A DNA stretch of 64,000 bases from Bacteroidota bacterium (lineage in GTDB: Bacteria; Bacteroidota; Bacteroidia; Chitinophagales; Chitinophagaceae), in contig JAFEAF010000019.1 of the NCBI GenBank assembly GCA_018266555.1, positions 214,645-278,644 on the forward strand, in the 5' to 3' direction. The notes beneath the pieces are model-generated. The model saw nothing but the letters and a program-made list of their open reading frames with translations, had not been told where the DNA came from and ran no database searches. A program made the translations under genes and the position numbers. How positions within the stretch are numbered: the stretch's first letter is position 1; each line of letters starts with the position of its first letter. This document shows, piece after piece, positions 18,195 through 26,465 of the stretch.

Positions 18195-18941
18195 ATGAAT
18201 GCAAAGATTGATCAGTTGGTGCAATCAGTTTTGAAAAAAAATACTTTAGCAGAATGCAGTGTTGCAGAATTGCAAACACTGGCCGAACAATTTCCTTACT
18301 CTTCTGCCTTGCAATTATTATATACTGTAAAACTGAAGACAGCCGATCAGGCGGGATTTAAGCAGCAACTTCAAAAAACCAGCTTATTTTTTTCAGACCC
18401 GCTTTGGCTGAATTATTTGGTGAATGAAACCGGGAATCTTTCAGAGGATCCGGAGAAAAAAAATGAAGATCAAATCATAAAAGAGCAGGAACCGATAAAA
18501 ACAGAAGTGCCATCTTTAGAAAAAATTCCACTTTTAAAAAAAGAAAAATCAGGTATCCAAAAACAGGATTTACTTTTTGAGCCCTATCATACGATTGATT
18601 ATTTTGCCTCGCAGGGTATAAAATTTAAATCAGAAGATAAGCCTCAGGATAAATTCGGACAGCAATTAAAAAGCTTTACCGAATGGTTAAAAATACTTAA
18701 ACAATCTCCCCTGGCAGAGATTAGCAAACCTGTAGAAACAAATCAGGAACAAAAGGTAGAACAGCTTGCGGCACATTCCATAGAAGACCGGGATGTCGTT
18801 ACAGAAGCCATGGCAGAAGTCTGGGAAAAGCAGGGGAATACTGTCAAAGCCATTGAAATTTATAACAAATTAGGTTTGCTGGATCCCTCTAAAATCGCTT
18901 ACTTTGCAGGCAAAATTGAACATTTAAAGAACCTGATATGA
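18195..18941 (+). CDS. Conserved protein with C-terminal TPR-like helices
   Basis: A 248-residue soluble protein of unknown function. Helical N-terminal part (CSVAELQTLAEQFPYSSALQLLYTVKL), a charged, probably disordered centre rich in Lys and Glu (about 80-115), and a C-terminal tetratricopeptide-like pair VVTEAMAEVWEKQGNTVKA with IEIYNKLGLLDPSKIAYFA. It lies between lptE and secG and overlaps secG by 4 nt (ATGA), so it is translated together with SecG and may help envelope biogenesis. Confidence 0.7.
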   Translation: MNAKIDQLVQSVLKKNTLAECSVAELQTLAEQFPYSSALQLLYTVKLKTADQAGFKQQLQKTSLFFSDPLWLNYLVNETGNLSEDPEKKNEDQIIKEQEPIKTEVPSLEKIPLLKKEKSGIQKQDLLFEPYHTIDYFASQGIKFKSEDKPQDKFGQQLKSFTEWLKILKQSPLAEISKPVETNQEQKVEQLAAHSIEDRDVVTEAMAEVWEKQGNTVKAIEIYNKLGLLDPSKIAYFAGKIEHLKNLI

Positions 18942-19303
18942 CCATTTTATTTGTGATCCTGATTTTACTGGCAAGTATAGTTCTTACATTAATTGTGCTT
19001 ATTCAAAATCCCAAGGGCGGAGGATTGTCCGGAAGTATTGCCGGCTTTAGCAACCAATTTATGGGCGTAAAACAAACCACAGATGTGTTAGAAAAAGGTA
19101 CGTGGATATTTGCAGCCATTATAGGAATTCTTTGCCTGTTTTCCACATTTTTCATTTCCAAAACATCAACAGGCAGAACAGATGAAATACAAAAAGTAAG
19201 TAACACAGCGCCTGCCCCCTTAAATACTCAACCCGCTACAAACAGCAACACCACACAGTTGCCCACAAACCAGCCGGCTCAAACGCCTGGCAATCAGAAG
19301 TAA
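18938..19303 (+). CDS. secG: Preprotein translocase subunit SecG
   Basis: Small inner-membrane SecYEG subunit. Two hydrophobic helices (residues 1-22 and 52-72) flank the conserved cytoplasmic loop IQNPKGGGLSGSIAGFSNQFMG. The C-terminal tail of about 45 residues is rich in Thr, Asn, Pro and Gln, as in other Bacteroidota SecG proteins. It overlaps the upstream gene by 4 nt and is followed by a terminator. Confidence 0.92.
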   Translation: MTILFVILILLASIVLTLIVLIQNPKGGGLSGSIAGFSNQFMGVKQTTDVLEKGTWIFAAIIGILCLFSTFFISKTSTGRTDEIQKVSNTAPAPLNTQPATNSNTTQLPTNQPAQTPGNQK

Positions 19304-19325
19304 AAAAAATATAATCTAATTTTAG

Positions 19326-19353
19326 AACCCTGCCGAAGCGACAGGGTTTTTTG
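19326..19353 (+). terminator. Intrinsic terminator after secG
   Basis: AACCCTG pairs with CAGGGTT around a 9-nt loop and is followed by a T-run. It separates secG from mltG, 18 bp further on. Confidence 0.8.
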
Positions 19354-19370
19354 TTTAATTTGTAGCATCT

Positions 19371-20393
19371 ATGAAGAACAAAAAAATCCTTTTCAGAACA
19401 GCCCTCATACTAATTCTTATTCTTCTTTTTTTAGGATGGAAATTTTTCGGATCCGCCTTATCTACTTCCCAGGGAGATTTTTTTTATGTCAAAACCGGTT
19501 CTGATCTTACTGCTTTAAAGAAAGAATTGCTCGATAAAAAAATCCTTTCATCCAGCACCTGGTTTGATTGGGCATCCAGACTGATAGGATATAAAAATAT
19601 CAAACCCGGACGGTATAAAATAAACCACGGGATGAGCCTGTTTACATTTGTTCGAATGTTGAAAAATGGAAATCAGGTTCCGGTAAACTTTGTGATCACA
19701 AAATTGAGAACTCCGGAAGACCTTGCTAAAAAAACAGAAGCCCTGTTTGAATGTGATTCCTTACAGATGTACCGTTTTATTAAAAATGAAGACTCGATGA
19801 AAACTTTTGGTTTAGATACTAATACCGCTATGGCTGCAGTGATGCCCTATACTTATTCCATCCGGTGGAATACCACTCCCCGGAAAATATTTCAAAATTT
19901 TATGATCGCATTTAAAAATTTCTGGACCGATGAACGAAAACAAAAAGCAGACAGCATCCATCTTACACCTGTTCAGGTTTCTACACTTGCTTCAATTATA
20001 GAAGAAGAAACGAATAAGAAAACTGACAAGCCCCTGATTGCAAGTGTTTATCTCAATCGCATTTCTATTGGGATGCCACTGCAGGCTGATCCAACTATAA
20101 AATATGCGATGAAGGATTTTAAATTAAAAAGAATATATCATGCATACCTCAATGTGGTATCGCCCTATAATACCTATACGAACAAAGGCCTGCCGCCCGG
20201 CCCGATATGCACTCCCTCTGTTGAAACAATTGAGGCGGTTTTAAATGCACCAAAAACAGGATTTTTGTATTTTGTGGCCAGTAGTAATTTTGACGGAAGC
20301 AGTGTATTCAGCAGCACTCTTGCGGAACATTTGAAAAATGCCAAACTATACCAGCAAGCCCTGGATAAACTGGACTCCTCCAATAAGAAATAA
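19371..20393 (+). CDS. mltG: Endolytic murein transglycosylase MltG
   Basis: Inner-membrane-anchored enzyme that cuts nascent peptidoglycan glycan strands. One N-terminal membrane helix (residues 7-25), a LysM-like region and the YceG catalytic domain. The catalytic Glu is in ASIIEEETNK, followed by IASVYLNRISIGMPLQADPTIKYA, and the end motif is SPYNTYTNKGLPPGPICTPS. The 340 residues match the family. yihY starts 3 bp after the stop, so the two are co-translated. Confidence 0.94.
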   Translation: MKNKKILFRTALILILILLFLGWKFFGSALSTSQGDFFYVKTGSDLTALKKELLDKKILSSSTWFDWASRLIGYKNIKPGRYKINHGMSLFTFVRMLKNGNQVPVNFVITKLRTPEDLAKKTEALFECDSLQMYRFIKNEDSMKTFGLDTNTAMAAVMPYTYSIRWNTTPRKIFQNFMIAFKNFWTDERKQKADSIHLTPVQVSTLASIIEEETNKKTDKPLIASVYLNRISIGMPLQADPTIKYAMKDFKLKRIYHAYLNVVSPYNTYTNKGLPPGPICTPSVETIEAVLNAPKTGFLYFVASSNFDGSSVFSSTLAEHLKNAKLYQQALDKLDSSNKK

Positions 20394-20395
20394 GC

Positions 20396-21364
20396 ATGTC
20401 GTTTCTCATCAGATTAAAAGATAATATCATAAATTCTTTTCCAGCCAGGTTCCTGGTACGAAAAAGTAAATACATTTTTTTACCGGGATTCAATGGTATA
20501 CCTCTTTATGATGTAGTTGATTTTTTTATAGGCCAGATTAGAACGATAGGAATGAAAGAAAGAGCAGCATCGATTGCTTTCAATTTTGTAATGGCCATAC
20601 CACCTGCAATTATTTTTTTGTTTACATTGATTCCTTATTTACCGGTTTCCAAACAATTTGAAAATGCATTATACATCCTGATACAGGATATCATTCCCGG
20701 CCAGGAACACAATTCGCCTCTGGTAAATTTTCTTCATGATTTTATCAGAAAGCCCCGCACCGGTCTATTGTCCCTGGGTTTTATATTATCCTTATACTTT
20801 TCTTCCAATGCCGTTTTAGGAATCATGCGATCCTTCAATAAAAATTATATTGGCTTTACAAAAAGGACCGGAATGCAAAAACGAGGTGTGGCTTTACGCC
20901 TTACGTTAATTCTTTTTGTACTTGTTTTTATATCAGCACTCTTACTTATTGCAAGAGGAGCTGTCCTGGAATATTTTGGCGTTACAAATCACAGTATCCG
21001 GAATACAATTAACAATATTCGTTGGGTTATAATTGTCATCCTCTTCTTTGCCTGTGTTTCCTATATTTACCGGTTTGCCCCTGCTGTTTACAAAAAATGG
21101 AAACTAATCACACCCGGTTCGATTCTCGCTTCCGTCCTGATGATTCTTTGCACTTACCTTTTTTCATATTGGGTTAATCACTTTTCACATTACAACCAGT
21201 TATATGGTTCCATAGGCACTGTGCTGATCGTGATGATAATGATCTATTTTAACTCTTTGGTGTTATTAATTGGTTTTGAGCTGAATGTCAGTATTTCTAC
21301 TTTGAAAGAGATCGCAAACGAACGAAATAAAAATTTGAGGAATGGTGAAAAAACTTTGTTATAA
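20396..21364 (+). CDS. YihY/BrkB-family membrane protein
   Basis: A 322-residue inner-membrane protein with about six helices, typical of the YihY/virulence-factor BrkB family; its function is not settled (it was once wrongly called RNase BN). Motifs include MKERAASIAFNFVMAIPPAIIFLFTLIPYLP near the start and YRFAPAVYKKWKLITPGSILA in the second half. Next to mltG. Confidence 0.88.
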   Translation: MSFLIRLKDNIINSFPARFLVRKSKYIFLPGFNGIPLYDVVDFFIGQIRTIGMKERAASIAFNFVMAIPPAIIFLFTLIPYLPVSKQFENALYILIQDIIPGQEHNSPLVNFLHDFIRKPRTGLLSLGFILSLYFSSNAVLGIMRSFNKNYIGFTKRTGMQKRGVALRLTLILFVLVFISALLLIARGAVLEYFGVTNHSIRNTINNIRWVIIVILFFACVSYIYRFAPAVYKKWKLITPGSILASVLMILCTYLFSYWVNHFSHYNQLYGSIGTVLIVMIMIYFNSLVLLIGFELNVSISTLKEIANERNKNLRNGEKTLL

Positions 21365-21395
21365 TTTATTAAACTTTGTATAATAAAGAATGATC

Positions 21396-22004
21396 ATGAA
21401 AAAGATATTAATCCCCGCATTACCCGTTTTAACCGCTTTAATGCTAGCATTGAAACCTATTGATAACCCCTTACCTATCGGCGCTCCAATTCCTAACCCG
21501 GAATTAAAAATGAAAAATATTGACGGAAGCGATATCTCATTCAAAGAGGCTATGAACAAGAATGGCCTTTTGGTCATGTTTAGCTGTAACACCTGCCCGG
21601 TAGTTAAAGGATATCAGCCCCGCTGTAATGAGATATGCAAATACGCCATCAGCAACCAAATTGGCGTTATTCTATTAAACTCTAATGAGGCTTACAGGAA
21701 AAATGGAGATTCATTTGATGATATGAAAGCATACGGACACAACAATAATTATACATGGAGTTATGTGGTTGATAAAAACTCTGAAATGGCCAATGTATTT
21801 GGAGCTACCCGCACCCCCGAATGTTTTCTCTTCAATAAAGATGGAAAGCTGGTCTATCATGGTGCAATTGACAATAATTCCAATAGCGAAGAACAAGTTA
21901 CCCGTAAACATCTGGCAATAGCCATTGATGAAATGATTGCCGGGAAAGAAATTTTAGTGACAGAAACCCGTTCTGTAGGATGCAGTATTAAAAGAAATTT
22001 CTAA
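21396..22004 (+). CDS. Thioredoxin-fold (redoxin/AhpC-TSA-like) exported protein
   Basis: A peroxiredoxin/thioredoxin-like protein with an N-terminal signal or anchor (MKKILIPALPVLTALMLAL) and a redox site in FSCNTCPVVKG, where the CxxC cysteines are C-N-T-C. GATRTPECFLF holds the cis-Pro region of the fold (TPE). It belongs to the thioredoxin-family proteins with a late VGCSIKR tail; the reductant and substrate are unknown. A start two codons earlier (21390) is possible. Confidence 0.82.
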   Translation: MKKILIPALPVLTALMLALKPIDNPLPIGAPIPNPELKMKNIDGSDISFKEAMNKNGLLVMFSCNTCPVVKGYQPRCNEICKYAISNQIGVILLNSNEAYRKNGDSFDDMKAYGHNNNYTWSYVVDKNSEMANVFGATRTPECFLFNKDGKLVYHGAIDNNSNSEEQVTRKHLAIAIDEMIAGKEILVTETRSVGCSIKRNF

Positions 22005-22086
22005 GTTATAAGTTCCAGGTAAAATATTCCATCCCCCTCCGATGGATTTTTATTTACATACCTTAAATTAAAATTTGCGAACTTAC

Positions 22087-22575
22087 ATGAAACGGCTTTT
22101 GATTTATATTGCCAAATGTGTTACCGGTGTTTTAATCGCATTCCTGCTGGCTAAATTGTTTCATTACAATGATTATATCTGGTGCCTTATTTCCATTATC
22201 CTTGTTCTTTCCCCGGATGCAAAAGATGCATTGCCACAGGCTTCCAACCGGATAAAAGCAAATCTTATTGGAGCGGCAGCGGGGCTTTTTATGCTTTTAT
22301 TCCATGTGAATCCTGAATATACAGTTAGTGGTGCTGTTGTCATTACCATCATTGTTTGCACTTATACAAAGCTGGAAACCGCCACACGAACCGCACTGGC
22401 AGCTACCATTATCGTTACCATCCATGAAAATGGAAAATATATCTGGGACACTTCTTTAGAACGGGTGATAGCTGTTATTGCCGGGTGTATTATTGGTATT
22501 GTAATTACTTTTGTTTTTCATTCCCGCTTCATCCACCCTAACCTTGAAAACAGTACAAAACCCAGCGAAGGATAA
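22087..22575 (+). CDS. FUSC/ArAE-like half-size membrane protein
   Basis: A 162-residue protein with about five hydrophobic helices that matches the membrane half of aromatic-acid exporter/FUSC proteins (LVLSPDAKDALPQASNRIKANLIGAAAGL, LERVIAVIAGCIIGI). The family is normally a two-repeat protein with a cytoplasmic domain; this one has a single repeat. ATG at 22087 is preferred to a TTG 12 nt earlier. The cargo is unknown. Confidence 0.75.
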   Translation: MKRLLIYIAKCVTGVLIAFLLAKLFHYNDYIWCLISIILVLSPDAKDALPQASNRIKANLIGAAAGLFMLLFHVNPEYTVSGAVVITIIVCTYTKLETATRTALAATIIVTIHENGKYIWDTSLERVIAVIAGCIIGIVITFVFHSRFIHPNLENSTKPSEG

Positions 22576-22638
22576 AATATTGAATACCTGGTGAGGCCAA
22601 CTTTTCCTGATTCGTAGCTGTAATTTAAAGGTGATCTT

Positions 22639-23151
22639 TTATTTGGAAGAAAGCATAGTTCTTATCTCCCTCTCCAATTGAGGTTTTGAAAATTGAATTT
22701 CGAAAAATTTTCTATACCCTGTTTTATTATTTACAAAAAGACTGGCCGGTATAGCCCCTGACCAGGCGCTGTCAACCTTTGGACAGAAATAATCGGCATC
22801 GGATTCATCGAGCCATACCACAGGCGAAGAATATTTTTTCTTTGCAATAAAATTTTTTAGCTCTGCAGGATACGATTTTTCAAGATCCAAACTCACTAAT
22901 AACAGATCTACCTTATTTTTCTTGGTTATCTCCTCTAAAAATGGAATTTCTTCAATACAAGGCTTACAAAATGTAGCCCAGAAATTAACGATCAAAGGTG
23001 TTTTGCTTTCCTGAATAGTTTTTTCAAGATCAGTGATTTTAATTTTCTTTACTCCCTGTGCATGGAGCACAGCCGAATAAATTAAAAATGCAATAAATAA
23101 TAAAGTCCTGCCCATATAAATCAAATTCTTATCCCAGGAGTTACTGATCAC
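22639..23151 (-). CDS. TlpA-family thiol-disulfide protein
   Basis: A 170-residue periplasmic or membrane-anchored thioredoxin-fold protein. Signal segment LLFIAFLIYSAVLHAQG, active site FWATFCKPCIEEIPF (CKPC), cis-Pro in WSGAIPASLFV. Likely a reductant for periplasmic proteins such as c-type cytochromes, but no maturation gene is nearby. It starts 3 bp after the TrmH gene on the same strand and shares its transcript. Confidence 0.88.
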   Translation of the reverse strand: MISNSWDKNLIYMGRTLLFIAFLIYSAVLHAQGVKKIKITDLEKTIQESKTPLIVNFWATFCKPCIEEIPFLEEITKKNKVDLLLVSLDLEKSYPAELKNFIAKKKYSSPVVWLDESDADYFCPKVDSAWSGAIPASLFVNNKTGYRKFFEIQFSKPQLEREIRTMLSSK

Positions 23152-23154
23152 TAA

Positions 23155-23742
23155 TTAAACACTGTCAAGCCCCCATTCTTCAACTAATTTTTCAATTTGC
23201 ATTTCACCCAAATGAGTTTTGTCGTAATGCCCGGCAATATTTTTTTGCCGGAATGCCTCATACAAAGTTACGGCACAAGCCACACTAATATTTAAAGAGC
23301 GGATGATTCCAACCTGAGGGATTACAAAATTTCCATCGGCATATTTTCGTATTTCTTCACTTACGCCCTCATGTTCATTGCCAAAAACCAGGGCAATGCT
23401 TTTGGTAAAGTCTACAGTATGTAAACTTACAGCATCACCGCTCAAATGTGTCGTTAAAATTGTTGAATAATGTTTTCTTAATGACGAAAAACATTCCCCT
23501 GCATTATCATACTGATGAACCGTAAGCCATTTTGCAGCACTGGAAGAGCTTTTAGTCCCCCATTTTTTATGCCTTGCGATTTTTGTATTCAGCACATACA
23601 CATCCTGCACTCCCACCGCATCGCAGGTTCTCATCACCGCTGAAATATTATGCGGGTCAAAAACATTTTCCAGCACCACGGTAATATCGTTTTGCCTTTT
23701 ATTTAAAACTGACCATAGTTTTTGTTTTCTTTCCGGAGTCAT
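23155..23742 (-). CDS. TrmH-type tRNA/rRNA 2'-O-methyltransferase
   Basis: A SPOUT (SpoU) methyltransferase of 195 residues that binds S-adenosylmethionine in a trefoil knot. Motif 1 is NISAVMRTCDAVGVQDVYVL, motif 2 IALVFGNEHEGVSEEI, motif 3 IIRSLNISVACAVTLYEAF. The size and the motifs best match tRNA (guanosine18-2'-O) TrmH, but the substrate cannot be proved from sequence. ATG at 23742; divergent from the dehydrogenase gene. Confidence 0.88.
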   Translation of the reverse strand: MTPERKQKLWSVLNKRQNDITVVLENVFDPHNISAVMRTCDAVGVQDVYVLNTKIARHKKWGTKSSSSAAKWLTVHQYDNAGECFSSLRKHYSTILTTHLSGDAVSLHTVDFTKSIALVFGNEHEGVSEEIRKYADGNFVIPQVGIIRSLNISVACAVTLYEAFRQKNIAGHYDKTHLGEMQIEKLVEEWGLDSV

Positions 23743-23843
23743 ATAACTGTATTGATTAACTTGTAGAACTGTCTAAAATAAGTATATTTATAGTTGCAGC
23801 ATTCATGAACAAAATTCTTAATAAAAACTAATACTCGCACATT

Positions 23844-25301
23844 ATGAAATACAATCCTGTTCAAAATTATATCAATGGGAAATTTGTTGATGCTTCTTCG
23901 CTCAGAACTTTAGATGTCATCTCTCCTATTGACGGTAATTTGCTTTCAAAAGTTCCTATGTCCACTGCAAAAGACCTGGATCATGCAGTAAAAGCTGCTA
24001 AAACTGCTTTTCCGGGCTGGAGTAAAACAACAATTAAAGAAAGAGTGCAGGTTTTTTTTCGTTATAAATATTTATTGGAAAAAAATCTGAAAGAACTCGC
24101 AGAACTGGTGCAGGAAGAAAACGGGAAAACATACGGAGAAGCGGTTGCTGAAGTTGAAAAAAGTATTGAGTTAACAGAATTTGCCTGCTCCTTGCCGCAA
24201 TTAGTAACCGGTGAAGTATTGGAAGTAAGCCGGGGAGTTGAATGCAGAACTGAGCATGCTCCACTGGGAGTGGTTGCTTCTATTGTTCCATTCAATTTTC
24301 CCAATATGGTTCCTAATTGGACCATTCCAAACGCCATCGCACTCGGGAATTGCATGATCATTAAGCCCTCTGAAAAAGTTCCTTTAAGCTGTGGACGATT
24401 GGCGCAACTATTGAAAGAAGCAGGATTGCCCGATGGTGTTTTCAATATTGTGCATGGCGATAGTGAAATTGTAGAAGCTATTTGCGATCATCCGGGCATT
24501 GAAGCAGTTTCCTTTGTAGGTTCTACTAAAGTTGCTAAAATAGTTTACCAGAGAGCTACACATAATTTCAAACGGGCATTAGCATTAGGAGGAGCAAAGA
24601 ATCATTTAATGGTTTTGCCCGATGCCAAAGCTGATATGACAGCTCAAAATGTTGCAGCCAGCATGAGTGGCTGCGCCGGCCAGCGATGTATGGCAGCCAG
24701 CGCCATGGTTGGTGTAGGAAATATTGACCATATCATAGATAAAATATGTGATGAAGCCAGGAAAATTATACCCGGAAAAAATCTTGGCGCTGTTATCAGC
24801 AAAGAATCAAAAGAAAAAATTGAAAAATATATTACGGAAGCAGAACAGCAGGGCGCCAAAGTTTTAGTGGATGGAAGAAATGCGAAAGTAGCCGGGAAGG
24901 AAAAAGGAACTTATGTAGGCCCTACAGTGATTGATTATGTAAAACCGGAAATGGCAGTTGCACGGGAAGAAATTTTTGGGCCGGTAATAAGTATCATGAG
25001 AACACAAACATTGGATGAAGCACTTGCTATTGAAAATGCAAATCCTTACGGTAATGCTGCATCGGTGTTCACACAAAATGGCGGACTGGCCCGGTATGTA
25101 ATTGATCATGCCAGCGCCGGGATGATTGGTGTAAATGTAGGTGTGCCGGTGCCAAGAGAACCATTTTCTTTTGGCGGCTGGAATGAAAGCAAATTTGGCG
25201 TAGGTGATATTACAGGAAAAAGTTCAATTGAATTCTGGACTAAGTTGAAAAAAAGTACAACGAAATGGAACCCGGAGGCCGGAGTGAACTGGATGTCATA
25301 A
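23844..25301 (+). CDS. mmsA: CoA-acylating methylmalonate-semialdehyde dehydrogenase
   Basis: Converts malonate or methylmalonate semialdehyde with CoA and NAD+ to acetyl- or propionyl-CoA plus CO2, the exit of beta-alanine and beta-aminoisobutyrate degradation. The nucleophile is C282 in GCAGQRCMAAS. At the usual ALDH Glu position the sequence has LGGAKNH with Asn, the known signature of the CoA-dependent subfamily. The 485 residues are standard. It heads the pyrimidine-catabolism cluster, so its substrate is probably malonate semialdehyde from uracil and the methyl form from thymine. Confidence 0.93.
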   Translation: MKYNPVQNYINGKFVDASSLRTLDVISPIDGNLLSKVPMSTAKDLDHAVKAAKTAFPGWSKTTIKERVQVFFRYKYLLEKNLKELAELVQEENGKTYGEAVAEVEKSIELTEFACSLPQLVTGEVLEVSRGVECRTEHAPLGVVASIVPFNFPNMVPNWTIPNAIALGNCMIIKPSEKVPLSCGRLAQLLKEAGLPDGVFNIVHGDSEIVEAICDHPGIEAVSFVGSTKVAKIVYQRATHNFKRALALGGAKNHLMVLPDAKADMTAQNVAASMSGCAGQRCMAASAMVGVGNIDHIIDKICDEARKIIPGKNLGAVISKESKEKIEKYITEAEQQGAKVLVDGRNAKVAGKEKGTYVGPTVIDYVKPEMAVAREEIFGPVISIMRTQTLDEALAIENANPYGNAASVFTQNGGLARYVIDHASAGMIGVNVGVPVPREPFSFGGWNESKFGVGDITGKSSIEFWTKLKKSTTKWNPEAGVNWMS

Positions 25302-25331
25302 CCAGGTTTATAATCAAATATCAAATCTGAA

Positions 25332-25900
25332 ATGAAAATTATTAAAAGTATCCAGAACAAGATTTACAAATTGAGGGGAGAGAGAGTAAGGCTTGGCAAG
25401 CACCTAGCATACTTATATGAAATTGAAACAAAGTCTCTTAATCTTGCCGTTAAACGAAATGCCAAAAGATTTCCGAAAGATTTTATGATTCAACTCACCG
25501 GTATTGAATGGGAGAAATTAAAGTTTCAAATTGAAACCATAGAAAATGGTGACTCTTTAATGTTGGAGAATGAAACCTTAAAGAAAGGAAGGGGTAAACA
25601 TACAAAATACCTTCCCTACGCATTTATAGAACAAGGCGTAGCTATGCTAAGCGGCATTTTTAATTCTGACAAAGCTATTGTATGAATATCGCCAATATGA
25701 GAGCTTTTACTGAGATCAGCCAAATATTGATTGAAGAAAATGATTTAAGGAACCAGCTAAAGCAAATAAAAGAAAAGATGGGAGACCATGATGTACAATT
25801 AAACCAGATTTATGATGCCATGGAAAATTTATTGGACAAAAAAGCAGCAGAAAGAAAATGGGAGGAGAAAAAAAGAATCGGGTTTAAAGTAGCTGAATAA
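25332..25900 (+). pseudogene. ORF6N-domain DNA-binding protein gene, frameshifted
   Basis: The first part (25332-25685) is an ORF6N domain: IYKLRGERVRLGKHLAYLYEIETKSLNLAVKRNAKRFPKDF, then PYAFIEQGVAMLSGIFNSDKAI. At GTATGA the frame ends, and the rest continues in the +2-shifted frame from 25682 (NIANMRAFTEISQIL, coiled coil to 25900). An intact member reads straight through (SDKAI...NIAIMRAF), so one base is missing near 25680. A 4-nt stop/start overlap could still allow two coupled chains. These genes are phage- or mobile-element-associated regulators; here it lies between pyrimidine genes. Expression is doubtful. Confidence 0.78.
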
Positions 25901-25962
25901 AATAAAACCCAGTATCAAAATGAATTGTACTGGTTGAATAATTTAAATTTAATTTCCAGTAT

Positions 25963-26445
25963 ATGATCCCGAAAAATGACTTACTCAATATATTCCAAAA
26001 GGAATTTGCCACAACTTTAAAAGTGATGAAGGCATACCCAAAAGATAAAATAGATTTCAGTCCGCATGAACGTTCACAAAAAGCAAAAAGGCTCATGTCC
26101 ACTTTTATTTTTGAAATGTACCTGCTTCGCTCCTATCTGTTTGGTGAAAAAGTGGATCGTTCCGTATTTCAACAATATAATAAAGAAACACTGGATGAAC
26201 TCATTGCAGATTTTCAATCGGAAACATCCAAAGTCATTGACCTTATTCAGAAATCAGGAAATGAGATTCTCAATAAACAGGTTCAGTTTGCCGGGGTCAA
26301 TTTCGAAGGAGGCAATTTTGCCATGATGATGTTATTTGACCAGATACACCACCGGGGACAATTATCTGTATATATTCGAATGATAGGCGGGAAAGTGCCT
26401 TCGATTTATGGACCATCTGCTGATGACAGCAGTACAAATCTTTAG
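25963..26445 (+). CDS. DinB-family protein
   Basis: A 160-residue DinB-type four-helix protein. The late metal-site His motif is QIHHRGQLSVYIRMIGGKVPSIYGPSADD, almost the same as the ending of the DinB protein at 9068-9562 on the other strand (HHRGQLSVYLR...GPSAD). The first His site is less clear (MSTFIFEMYLLRSYL), so metal binding may be altered. It is 21 bp upstream of the aminotransferase. Confidence 0.85.
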   Translation: MIPKNDLLNIFQKEFATTLKVMKAYPKDKIDFSPHERSQKAKRLMSTFIFEMYLLRSYLFGEKVDRSVFQQYNKETLDELIADFQSETSKVIDLIQKSGNEILNKQVQFAGVNFEGGNFAMMMLFDQIHHRGQLSVYIRMIGGKVPSIYGPSADDSSTNL

Positions 26446-26465
26446 TAATCTTAAAATTAATAAAA

